Source: Neocallimastix lanati (nom. inval.) (taxonomy: Eukaryota; Neocallimastigomycota; Neocallimastigomycetes; Neocallimastigales; Neocallimastigaceae). From it: 64,000 bases of DNA. The position numbers and the translations under genes were made by a program. Positions 12,500 to 24,241 of this stretch are shown here, piece after piece. Below the pieces are notes generated by a model, which ran no database searches, had not been told where the DNA came from, and worked only from the letters and a program-made list of their open reading frames with translations. The number at the start of each line of letters is the position of its first letter. The stretch's first letter is position 1. Where the stretch lies: NCBI GenBank assembly GCA_016946835.1, contig JACVTC010000052.1, forward strand, positions 462,501-526,500, given 5' to 3'.

Positions 12500-13205
12500 A
12501 AATAAAGTTATAATTAATTGCATAAATAGTATAATATCATCCGTACATTATGGCAAATGAATATTTCCTTTTACCATCCAAAACTTCATCTTAACATTTA
12601 TTTATTTTTTGTTTTATTGAAAAGTTTTTATTATTTTATCTATCAAGAGAGGGTCGTCGTCCCTAAAGGTCAGATCTAAATTATTCCTCTTGTTTTTTTT
12701 TTTTTTTTTTTTTTAAGGTAAAGTTTTTCAATCTCCGTCAAATTCAATAATTTAATTTGTATAATATTTGGAATGATTTTTATCATAGGTCCTCTCTCTC
12801 AATTAAGCGTATCTTTTATATTGTTTCTAATTATTTTTGTCTTCAACATTTTCACATACCAAATATATAAGTGGTGGTGGTAGCTTTATTCTTATTTTCC
12901 TTTTCCTTTTTACTTTCTATTTTTATTTTTTGAAAGAGTAACAACAAGATTTGACATCACTTTTTAAATAATCAACTTGTTTATTCTTTTTCATTATCAC
13001 TGTACCTACTATCATCATAATCACTATCATCGAAATCAATTATCTGTTGTGGTCAATTCTTTAGAAATATTCTCATTATTATTATTTCCTAAATTATTTT
13101 TTTTTTTTTTTTTTTTTTTTTTTAGGTTTCTCTTCATTCTTATCTCTTAAATTTTTATCTAATCCGACTTTGTTGATTTCATTTTTTAATAATAGATTTA
13201 TATTC
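12500..13205 (-). pseudogene. Second decayed copy of ANKRD13-like exon 4
   Basis: Minus-strand remnant that parallels 2870-3560 of the intact ANKRD13-like gene. The block 12562-12600 (ttccttttaccatccaaaac) matches the FWMAKES segment at 2925-2960. The block 12725-12775 (tttttcaatctccgtcaaattc) matches 3069-3105. The block near 12790-12840 matches 3178-3225, and a Ser/Asp-type region at 12995-13045 matches the acidic stretch. Poly-T insertions and indels destroy the frame. With the copy at 355-1255 this makes three related loci within 13 kb. Confidence 0.6.
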
Positions 13206-14343
13206 ATTAATGTTCAAACTTTATAATATAAGATTGGAGAAAAAAAAAATAAGTATAGAGTTTTTTTTTTTTTTTTATAGTTTTGAGTTATGTTGGTCAG
13301 GTTAAGATGTCTTTGTTAATTATAACAATTAAATTTAAAATAAATTGTTACACACAAAGTTTTATAAATTAATTAAAAAATTCTGTTATATAAAAATTTA
13401 TATATTTTATTAGAATCTTCTATTTAATATTTTAATTAGTAAATTTTATTAAGATTAATACTATGAATTATTATTATTATTGTTATAATTAATTTAGTGA
13501 GGTTAATTCTTACCATTTAAAAAGAAATCTACAGAGAATGAATATTTATGGTCTTTACAATAAAAATAAAGAAAAAATAAAAAAAAATAAAAATAATATA
13601 TAAATATTTAATTAATAAAAAAAAATGTATATATATATATTATATACATGTAATTAAGAAACATTTTTAAAATAAAATTATGACATGCATATTAAAATCT
13701 GTATAAATATATATAAATATTTATTTATTTATTTATTTATATATTCATATTTCAAAACAAAAGTTTGAATAATTAATAATGGTTTAAATTTTTATTAACT
13801 GATTTAGATTTAAATAATTAAATTTTAAAACTTTATATCAATTAATAGTTACATATGCGTTATTATGATTACATAGTTTTTAACATTTGCCATGCTTAAA
13901 ATTATTACTTCAAAATATTTATTATTTTTTTAAAAAAAAAAAAAAAAAAAAATTAAAAAATCTGTCCGTCCTCATTAAAAATTTTTACTAGGTTACACGA
14001 GTTTAATTTCTTTTTCATTTCCAAATCCAAATCTATAAAAATTTTAATTTTAACTAAAAAAATAAAATTAAAAATTTTTGAATAAAGCTGTCCTAAAAAG
14101 GATTACAAAAAAATACCAAATACAAAAATAAATAATTAATTAGAATCAAAATATAACAGTATCCTCATTAAATAGAACACAGTACTAATGATAATGGTAT
14201 CAAAATTATAATAGTAATAGAATTTAAATTGAATAATAATAATAATAATAATAATAATTGTAATATTAGAGTCAAAATAATAATAGTAATAATAATAAAA
14301 TCAAAATAAAAGAATTATAATGTGATAATGAAATTATAATATA

Positions 14344-14413
<70 letters not shown>

Positions 14414-14795
14414 GTTGAAATAAAGTAGCATAATAATTAATGTTACATTTATTTATGATTATTTTATAATCATATTAATATACAATAAAAATTATACAAA
14501 TTTACATTTTGAATATATCTCTATTATATAAAAATATACATTATTTTATTTTGTTGTATCAATATATATATATATATAAAGTACAACATTTATTATAATT
14601 CCATATTTACATAATGGTTTCAGTAAAAATTTTATTACATATAGAATCATATAAATAATTACATTAATCCTTATTATAAATAATACTTTATTTTTTTTTT
14701 TTTTTTATTTTTTATTTATGATTATTTTATATTATTATATATTATTATTAAATATAAATTTCATTTAATTTAGAATTTCTTTACCAATATTTTAA
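13206..14795. other. AT-rich spacer with AAT microsatellite
   Basis: No coding region supported. It holds an (AAT)n tract at about 14342-14412 and shorter ones at 14238-14260 and 14280-14298. A slightly less biased block at 13955-14110 has no open frame. Confidence 0.55.
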
Positions 14796-14799
14796 TATG

Positions 14800-14930
14800 A
14801 ATTCGAAATGTGATAAGGCAAAAAAGAAAATGCTGATACAGATTTGAATAATAATTTTTATCCATATGGAGTTATCATCGATAAATGGGAAGAATAAGAG
14901 GTCATTTCATCATCAAAACTCATTAAAAAA
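14800..14930 (+). pseudogene. Short coding-like remnant, unidentified
   Basis: A brief plus-strand frame (about 14826-14895) would code KENADTDLNNNFYPYGVIID followed by KWEE and a stop, with codon choice unlike the surrounding spacer. Stops lie on both sides. I cannot place it in a family. Confidence 0.25.
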
Positions 14931-14960
14931 AATATATATATATATATATTTCAATTAAAA

Positions 14961-15210
14961 GAAAATACTTTAAATTATTTATTATTTATTAATAAATACT
15001 CTTTTTATTATTTAATTATATAACTATTTAATTATTTATTATTTACTACTAATAAATATTATTTAATATTTATTATTCAATTATTTACTATTTATTATTT
15101 CTGTTTATTATTTATTTATTAATAAATACTCTTTTATTATTATTTATTATTTAATTATTTATTATTTATTATTTATTTACTAATAAATACTCTTTTTATT
15201 ATTTAATATT
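14961..15210. repeat. ATTATTT array with AATAAATACTCTTTTTA spacers
   Basis: Same composite unit as the array at 8166-8800, here with three AATAAATACTC spacers. It flanks the broken coiled-coil/MORN gene on its 3' side. Confidence 0.75.
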
Positions 15211-15308
15211 AATTTTAAAAAAAAAAAAAGTTGTGGATTTTTTTAGAAACAAATCGATTATTTCTTAATAAACAAAAAATTAATGAATTTTTTTGTGCAA
15301 AATAGATA

Positions 15309-15339
<31 letters not shown>

Positions 15340-15343
<4 letters not shown>

Positions 15344-15525
15344 GATCGATACGAAAAACGCCTGAAAATGTTAAATCAACTGATCAAGACTTTCACATAT
15401 CGTCTGTTCGTAAAATCTGATTTTAATAAAAAAGAGGAATCTCCTTTTTTTTTTTTCCTTTCACTGTTGAACACAGCTAACTTTCGGATCAGATACAGAA
15501 TTAATTACATTATTATCTGCTGTAT
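15340..15525 (-). pseudogene. Degenerate partial duplicate of the coiled-coil/MORN-like gene
   Basis: Read on the minus strand, this stretch codes LYLIRKLAVFNSERKK and, after a frame change, SSFLLKSDFTNRRYVKVLIS. These parallel YWLRLVEFKLTDNIRGEF and the adjacent FSLSKSDFTSRWYEWSQV coded around 16210-16330 in the larger broken gene. Nucleotide similarity is also visible (plus strand 15405-15440 against 16248-16290). It lies directly 3' of that gene's last surviving segment, so it is a diverged internal or tandem duplicate. Confidence 0.6.
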
Positions 15526-15527
15526 TT

Positions 15528-17212
15528 CTATTCCTTTGATTTAGCCGCTAGCTCAATCGCATTATGTTCGGTTACCTTCTTCAACGTTGACTCTAAATGC
15601 GAAACTTCCAATTCTTTCACCCGCATTCTAAATTCTCCAGCAAGAATATCTATTTCCAACTTATATCTGACAATTTTTAGATAACTCTGTACCGGTTTCT
15701 TCTGCCTCAGCCAATTTAAGTTCTTTGTTCAGTTTTTCCCTGTTTAGTCTATTTTGCGCCATCTCGAACTCCTTCATAGATATAGAAAGCTCTCCTTCGA
15801 CTTCTGCTTTGCTCGGTCCCTCCTCTGTGTGGACATTCAGTATGTCTTGAGCACTACTTTGACCCTCGTAATTCTTTAAACCGTCAATGGCCTTGCTGAT
15901 TACCTGGATGGCTTCATCTGCTCCTTCGGTTTCATTACTCAAGACTCTATCGCTGAGATCACGAATAGAACGTTCAATTCTTTCAATCTCTTTCAGAAGT
16001 GCTTCTTGATACCATTCTTTAGCACGTTGCAATTCGCTGCCTTTATATTCGCCTTCTTTGAACTCTCCGATCAAGACTTCACCCGTGTTTTTGAGCATTG
16101 CGCCCACGCCGTGAGGTGCCTTGCCGTAAACATTTGAATTTTTCGCTCTTCCCTTATATATGAACTCCTTTGTTAAAATAAGATAGCCGTCAGAAGGCGA
16201 GGAAATCCACGTAAAAAGGCCCGTCACCTGACTCCACTCATACCATCTGCTTGTAAAATCCGATTTCGACAAAGAAAATTCTCCGCGAATATTGTCAGTT
16301 AACTTAAATTCGACGAGTCTTAACCAATATTCAAAACCAAATTTTACGTAGTCACCCTTGCAAGACAGAGAAAAAGTATCACCGACAAAATCAGATTTAA
16401 TTACAAAAGAATGATCATCTTTTAATCGCAGACACTCCTCGCCGTTATTCGTTTCTTTGGAAAATAACCCCCAATCATTTTCATTAGACGAATTTTTTTT
16501 CAGGATTTTTCGCATTTTCTGAATCTGATATTTTCACAACTTCAGTTGAATTACCTTGCCCAGAAATCGAAAGCCTCAACGACTCTTCTTTTTCTAACCT
16601 TTCTCTTTCTTTCTGCTTTTCCATTAAATTCGTAAGATTGCCATTAAAAGTTTCCGTTAACTGTTTTTGATCTCCATATATTTCTTCATATATTGATGAC
16701 ATCTTACTATTCAAATTTTGAATTTGTCCGACTAAATCAGTAATTTGTGCACTTTGCTCTTTCTCCCGATTCTCCAACCTTTCTTGTTGTTCTTTCTGTT
16801 GTCTTTCCAAAAAGGTCATAAGATCTTTATTTGAAGCTTTTGTTAATCGCTTCTGTTCTGACGATTTACTGTTTAAATCCTGCCCTTGCTTAGTTAGATC
16901 ATCAATTTGCGAATTCAATCTGGCAACATTGCTATTACACTCTTTCAATGATAGATCTTGCTCCTCAATTCTTGCAAATATCAATACCATTTTTCCGTTT
17001 AGATCTTGCACTTGCCGAGTCAACCAATTAACTTGTGAATTTAAATTGGTAATCTGACTGTCTGAAACCTCGATTAAATGTGCTACTCCTTCATCTGATC
17101 TTTCATTATTTTCTACTGCGCGATTCGAACTGTTTTGCGACACTCTCTGACGAGTTTTAAAAGTGTTACTCGCCTTATCAAAGTACATCCCATACGTGTT
17201 TTCTTCTAGCAT
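15528..17212 (-). pseudogene. Frameshifted coiled-coil protein with MORN-like segment
   Basis: Three minus-strand frames read as one interrupted protein. Segment 1 (17212-16490) starts at the first ATG (MLEENTYGMYFDK) and is a Gln/Glu/Lys coiled coil with a repeated LNSQxxxLTxQxQDLN pattern. Segment 2 (about 16490-15665) has a beta-rich part with two KSDF repeats and a MORN-like block (APHGVGAMLKNTGEVLIGEF), then another helix. Segment 3 (about 15680-15528) continues as a helix (RVKELEVSHLESTLKKV) to a TAG. The first break falls in an A8 run (16493-16500), where a one-base change joins the frames; the second lies near 15665-15690. The region is much less AT-rich than its surroundings and keeps G/C-ending codons, as if transferred or under past selection. 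Function unknown; MORN repeats often contact membranes or lipids. Sequencing error cannot be excluded at the A8 run. Confidence 0.6.
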
Positions 17213-17234
17213 TAAGCCCAACCCAAACACTGAT

Positions 17235-18000
17235 AAAATTTAAATTTTTTATTTTTTTATTAATTATTTTTTATTAATTATTTTTTTATTATTTTTTATT
17301 ATTTATTATTATTTATTATTATTTATTATTATTTATTTTATTTTTATTAATTATTTTTTTATTTTTTTATTATTTATTTTTTTACTTTTTTATTTTTTTA
17401 TTATTTTATTAATTTTTTTTTTATTTAATGCAAGATTAAATAGTAATATATTATAATATATTGGAACAATTCATTTCCAATTAATTTCAATTAATTTGAG
17501 TTAATTTTTCATGCTTCAAATTTAATATATAAAATTAATATTATATTTATAGTTTTTAATATAAATTAGTATAAATTAATATATTAATATTTAATTTTAG
17601 TTTTAGTTTTAGGAATTAATGAAAATTATTCAATTATTTATTATTTAATGATTTATTAATACATATTCTTTTTATTATTATTTATTATTTATTAATAAAT
17701 ACTCTTTTTATTATTTATTATTTACTATTTATTAATAAATACTCTTTATTATTATTTATTATTTATTATTTATTATTCAATTATTCAATTATTTATTATT
17801 TATTATTTATTATTTATTATTAATTATTTATTATTTATTATTTATTATTTATTATTTATTATTTATTATTAATTATTTATTATTTATTATTTATTATTTA
17901 TTATTTATTATTCAATTATTCAATTATTTATTATTTATTATTTATTATTTATTATTTATTATTTATTATTTATTATTTATTTATTTTATAATATTAAAAA
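17235..18000. repeat. ATTATTT arrays with AATAAATACTCTTTTTA spacers
   Basis: ATTTTTTTATT/ATTATT blocks (17240-17420), then the composite unit (17630-17760), then a pure TTATTATTTATT array (17760-17980). Located 5' of the broken coiled-coil gene, mirroring the array on its other side. Confidence 0.7.
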
Positions 18001-19415
18001 CTGAAACATTCAATTATTATTATTATTTATCATTATTATTATTATTAATTATTACTTATTTATATTTAATCTCTTATTATATGTTGTATGTTTTTATTTT
18101 TTGATAAATTCAAATTATAATTGATAATTATTAATTTAATAATCAATTATTTTATTTTAATATCCAAACATTGTTCATTTAATTAAAAACGAATTAATAA
18201 ATGATGATAATAATAAAATTTATGATTATTAATTTTTTTTACAATAATAATATGATAATAACTGATAATCACTGATAATAACTGATAATAACTGATAATA
18301 CTAATTATGAACAATAAAATTGAAATAAGAATTATTTTAATTATTTAATAATAAAAAAAAAGATTCTTGGATAAACGATCATTTCTATCTCTTTTTAAAG
18401 AACATAAACTAGAATATTATTTTATTTCTAAAGCACTACTGAAAACAATAATTTGTTTAATCTTTAAGGGTAAAAAAAAAAATAAAAATATACATAAATA
18501 TAAAAAGTATTAAATATTTTTAAAAAAAAAAAATTATTCAATATTGTTAATTATGCAAAAGAAATCTTCTATAAAATTAAAATAAAATATAATAAAATAA
18601 AATTTTATATTTCTCTATATCTATATATCTATTCTTTTATATTCTATATTTTAATAAATATATTTTATATATCAATTTTATGATATATCTAATCTATAAA
18701 TAAATAAATAAATAAACAAATAAATAAATAAATAAATAAATAAATAAGTAAATAATAAAATGAGTAATTTTTAATAAATAAATAAAAGTATTTATTAATA
18801 ATTGAATAAATAAATAATAAGTAGAAGTCAGTCACACAAAGCAATTAAAATTTAATATATATTAAATGAATTAATTAACAAAAAGCTTAAAAATTATTGA
18901 ATCTTTCTTTTTTTTATTTTTTTATTTTTTTATTTTTTATTTTTATTTTTTTATTTTTATTTTAATTGAATTAATCATAAATAGATAATCATTAAAGTTG
19001 TGGTCATGTGATGACCTTAGTATAGTTTTTATTTTTTTTATTTTTTTATATTTTTTATTTTTTATCTTAATATAATAAAACAAATTTTTTTTTTTATTCA
19101 TGCTTAAATAGAGAATACTTTTTTTTTTATACTTATTTATTCATTGCTAAATATAAAATAAAAAGAGTAAAATTAAAAGAAAAAAAATAGAAAAAATAAT
19201 AAAACAAAAGAAAAAAGAAAAAAAAAAAAGAGAATAAAATAAAATAAAAGAAATTGAAAAGTATATATTTATAGAGATATTTTGTATAATAAAAAAGAAA
19301 ATACTTTAAAAATAAAAAAAAAAAAAATAGTTTATTAAGGAAACGATAATATAAAATTTTGTATTATAATTTAAATACTTTTTTAAAGTTAAAATCAAAA
19401 ATAGACTTGTTCAAA
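18001..19415. other. Upstream region of the LRR gene
   Basis: AT-rich with an AAAT array at 18697-18750, a CTGATAATAA run at 18258-18300 and poly-T/ATTTTT stretches. One small palindrome, GGTCATGTGATGACC (19002-19016), stands out about 400 bp upstream of the LRR start and could be a protein-binding site. No gene seen. Confidence 0.45.
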
Positions 19416-21495
19416 ATGAAATACCTCAACTACATTTCAACATTTTTATTTGCAGGATTTTTAAAAATTAATGCTCAAGATTGTAATGTTGTTAACGGAG
19501 TTCTTAGTGGATTCGGTTATAAAGTAAATCAAGATACTGATTGTTGTACCTACGCTGTAAACGATCAATATTCTGTTTCTTGTGATGGAAATGCTGTTAC
19601 TGGACTGTAATTTTTTTTTTTTTTTTTTTTTTTATATATATACATACCAACAAAAAGGAACAATTCAGTATATACTTTGAACTAAAATAAATAATAAATA
19701 ATTTATAATGAATTTTTTTTTTTTTTATTTGATTTATATTAATAGTTCATATCATTATATCTCAAACTAAAAAATAACATAAAAAATATAAAAATAATTG
19801 TTATATAAATAATAATATTATATTATATAAAAATTAATAGTTCAATTATAAATAACGGTGCTGTTAATAATATACCTGATGAAGTTTTAAAATTAAGTAA
19901 ATTAGAAAAATTGTAAGTAAATTTATATTTTCATCGGTTTAATAGATATATATATTTAATGATATCATTTATAAAATACTATTTATTTGAATAAATATAA
20001 AAAAATCATATAAATATTAAAAATCATATAAATATTAAAATTACTTTTTTTTTTTTTATAATAATAACAGAGATTTCAGTAACTGTCAAATTTCTCAATT
20101 CCCATCCAAACTTAAAAGTTTACCAAATCTTAAATCCTTGTAAGATGATTTTTTTTTTTTTTTTAAAAAAATCCCTATACTATCTATAAATCATTAAAAC
20201 TAAATATATTAATTTAATTTATATTATATAATGTTTATGAACTATATTTTTTTAATTTTTACATAATATAGATATCTTTGGAAGAATAATATTAAACAAT
20301 TACCTAATGACATTTCTGAATTAAAATCTTTAGAACATTTGTAAATATTAAAATTTCATAAAATAAAAAAAAATAAAATATACTGCATATATATAAATGA
20401 TATATTAACTAAATATATATATATATTTTAATTAACAGAGATTTAGGTGAAAATTATTTAACTTCTATTCCAGATACTATTGGACAAATGGAGAATTTAC
20501 AATCATTGTATGAAATTTTATTAATATTAACAAAAAAAAAATACTTTTACTAATTATACTTTTAATAATTATATTAATTATTATAGTAATAATTAATAAT
20601 TATATTGATTAAAAATTATAGTAATAATAAATATTAATAACAATAAAAAAAAAATAAAAAAAAAATTACTAATAATTTAAATATATAATTTTTTATTATA
20701 ATATATATATAAATTTATATTTTATAATTTAAAAAAAATAATAATAATTGACAATGATAATTCTATAGATTATTATACAATAATGATATTTCAGCTTTAC
20801 CAGAATCTATATATAAACTTAATAAACTTAAAACTTTGTAAGAAATCAAAATTTTAAGATAAAAAAAAATTTTAAGATTAAAAAAAAATTTTTTTTTTGT
20901 TAATTTTTTATATGAATTTATAATAATAATAATAATATAATATTAATTATAAAATTTTTTATTAATATTGATATTACTGATAAATATATAATATATATAT
21001 ATATATAGAAATTTAGAAAGTAATCAAAACTTATCTGGTATTTTTAAATCATTTGGTAAAAAAGTTGATTCTTGCAATATTAAGAACACCCATTTATGTA
21101 TTGATGCTAAAAAAGTTTGTGATAAGTATATAGTAAATAATAATGATAATAAACCATTCTGTCACCCAGAAGATAATGATAGCGACAACTCAAGTGTAAC
21201 GACTGTACTTATTGTAATTGGTGTTATTGCTCTTTTATTAATCCTTGCTGTCGTTGGATACTTCCTTTACAAAAAGTTTAATAAACAAGTCATACCAAGT
21301 AATGAAGATAGTGTCATTGAGAGAAAGCCAATAAATAAATCTTCTACATTAGATTCTTCATTAATTGATATTAATGATGAGAAAAACGTAAAAGATGTTA
21401 CTGATGAACAGATTATAAAGAAGGATGATGATGGCATTGAAAAAGAAGAAGACATTAAGAAGGAAGTTAAAGAAGGAGAGCATAGAGAAGAATAA
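19416..21495 (+). CDS. LRR type-I membrane protein, seven exons
   Basis: Exon model: 19416-19606, 19841-19912, 20071-20139, 20272-20340, 20439-20507, 20769-20837, 21009-21495. All introns are GT-AG and all are phase 2; the total is 342 codons including TAA (341 aa). Residues 1-20 are a signal peptide (MKYLNYISTFLFAGFLKINA). A Cys cap with DTDCC and SVSCDGNAVTGL resembles the N-terminal cap of plant-type LRR proteins. Exons 2-6 each code one LRR of 23-24 residues, for example YLWKNNIKQLPNDISELKSL. The last exon has a Cys-rich C-cap (four Cys), a membrane segment at about 242-265 (VLIVIGVIALLLILAVVGYF), then a charged Lys/Glu/Asp cytoplasmic tail. There is no kinase domain, so it is a receptor-like or adhesion protein. 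The first ATG before the hydrophobic stretch is the start. Confidence 0.85.
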
Positions 21496-21507
21496 AGAAA
21501 AATAATA

Positions 21508-21538
<31 letters not shown>

Positions 21539-21855
21539 TAAAAATAAAATAAATATTATTAGAATAAAAGATAAACAACCTAAATTAAATCATGTTAAAC
21601 TATCTCTAGAATTTTAATTGTTATCGTAATAATAATAATATTCTTTTTTTTTTTTTTTATTTATTTATTTTTTTATTTTCTTATTCTTTTTTTTTTTATT
21701 TTTTTTAAAAAAAAAAAGAAAAAAAGAAAAAAGAAAATAAAATATTAATTTAATCAATCTATAATTTGATTTTTAATAACTTGTAAACTCTTCTTATGTA
21801 AGATAAAAAAAAAAAAAAAAAAGTTTTTATCATAATAAATTATATACAAAATATT

Positions 21856-21898
<43 letters not shown>

Positions 21899-22066
21899 AA
21901 ATAAAAATAAATAATAAAAGAGAATGAAAAATAAGAAAAATGATAGAAATTATTTAATTTACTAAAAAAAAATAAAATAAAATAAAATATAAAATAAAAT
22001 AAGATAATAAAATAATATAAAAGAATGAAAAATAATAAGGAAAAATGATAGAAATTATTTAATTTA

Positions 22067-22113
<47 letters not shown>

Positions 22114-22487
22114 ATATAAAACAACTAAAATAAAAAACATGAAAAAAAAAAAAAAAAAAAGTCAAAATATATTTATTAATAGAAAATATATATATATATT
22201 ATTTATATAAAGAAGAAAAATTAGAATTTTTAAAGAATATATATATATATATATTTTATAATTCATTTACTAAATTATTACTTAATCTCTATAAAAAAAA
22301 AAAAAAATAAAAAAAATAAAAAATAAAAAAAAAAAATAAAAAAAAAAAAATAAAATAAAATAAAATAAAAATAAAATAAAAATAAGATAGAATAAAATAA
22401 AATAAAAAATAAAAATATTAAATTTAAACCAATTTTTTTTTTTTTTTTTTTTAGTCTATATAAATTATAATAATAATTAATTTAAAT

Positions 22488-22518
<31 letters not shown>

Positions 22519-23392
22519 ACGAAACGATAAATTAGAGATGAAATTTATGAGATAATAGATTCGAATAATTATTTTTTTTTTTTTTTTTTTTTTTTCACAT
22601 GGAAGTATCCTTGATGAGGAAAAGGGAAAAAGAAGGTGTTCGAGAGAGAGGTCATTTTCGTTTTCCTTGAAACTCATAAATAGTGTTAACTTTTTTTAAT
22701 ATTAAATATAAAAAAAAAAAATCATGTATTTTTAAATTCATATATATATATATTAAATATTATTAAATAGAGTTTTTAAAAATAAAATAAAAAATCAAAC
22801 TTTTCTCATAATATTAATATAATAATAAATAAGGCCAATATTTATTATCTATATAATTTTAAAAAATAGAAAAAAATAAAATAATAATAATAATAATAAT
22901 TAATAAATAAAAAATAAAAATAATTAATAATATCAATTAATTATCACTAATAATCATATGTGATTTATTTTTTTATAAATAATAAAAAAAAAAAAAGATA
23001 TATCTATTAAAGTTTTAAATTAAAAAAAAAAAAAATTATATATATAAAAGTATCTAATTATTATATCTAATTATTATTATATATGATAATTCTAATTATA
23101 TAATAAAAATAATTAAAATAGTATTAATATTTAATTATTTATAATTTTTTAAAGTTTTAATTATTAATTTAATTAACATGAATTAAAATTAAAAAAAAAA
23201 AAAATAAATAATAAAAATTAAAATAAAAATAAAATAGAGTTATTAATTATTATTAAAAAGTAGTTAATCTCTTTTTATTATTAAATACTGATAAAAAGTT
23301 TTCTGTTTTATTTATTTTTATTATTTATTAAAAATAATAATAATAAATAATAATAATAATAAATATAATAATAATTGATAATAATAATAATC

Positions 23393-23449
<57 letters not shown>

Positions 23450-24241
23450 GTGTATTTATAAAAAAAAAAAAATAAAATAAATGAAATTTTTTAAAAAAAA
23501 AAAATTTACTATAATTTGGTATTTCATTTATTTTTTTTTTTCATATGTATTATTTTAATAAATTTTAAATGAAGTTTATTCCAAGTCTAAAATATATATA
23601 TATATATAATAAAAATAAAATAAAATAAAATAAAATAAAATAAAATTGAAAAAAAAAATTTACTATAATTTGACTTAGCCTTTCTTAATCATTATTACAA
23701 TTACATTTTAAAATGTGTTGTAAAAGAAAAAAAAAATAAATAATATATATATATATTTATATATTATTATTATTGAAAGAGGTTTATCGGAACATAAAAC
23801 TAAAAAATAAAAAAAAAAAAATTTTTTTTTTTTTTTCTTTATGTAGAATTAAGATTTTTGGTCACTTTTTTTTTTTGGTGATCAAACGTATAAACATGAA
23901 AAAAAAAAAAAAAAGTTTAAATTAACCTATTTTTATTATTATTTTTATTAATACTGTTATTATTATTTTTTTTTATTTTAATAATAGGTTTATTAATTAT
24001 AATTAAAACAAAAAATTTTTTTTATTTTAATAATAGGTTTATTAATTATAATTAAAACAAAAAAAAAAAATTTTTTTTTTATTAAAAATAAAAAGAAATT
24101 AATATATAAACATTATATATATATACATTATCTATATATATTATTTTATCTTTTTATTATCTATAAATATATATTTAATTGATTAAAAATTCATCAATAT
24201 ATTAAATAAATAAAATAAATTAAAATAAAATAATATAAATC
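21496..24241. other. AT-rich intergenic region
   Basis: Contains two near-identical copies of a roughly 60-bp unit (gagaatgaaaaataagaaaa... at about 21919-21970 and gaatgaaaaataataaggaa... at about 22023-22070), a 52-bp tandem duplication just upstream of the ankyrin gene (about 23963-24062), and an (AAT)n tract at 23390-23446. A less AT-biased island at 22596-22690 has no open frame. Confidence 0.5.

Noticed and set aside
15293-15544. Plus-strand 83-codon frame with poly-Lys
   Set aside because: It spans a poly-A run and then the antisense of the degenerate duplicate of the minus-strand coiled-coil/MORN gene, to which the real similarity belongs.
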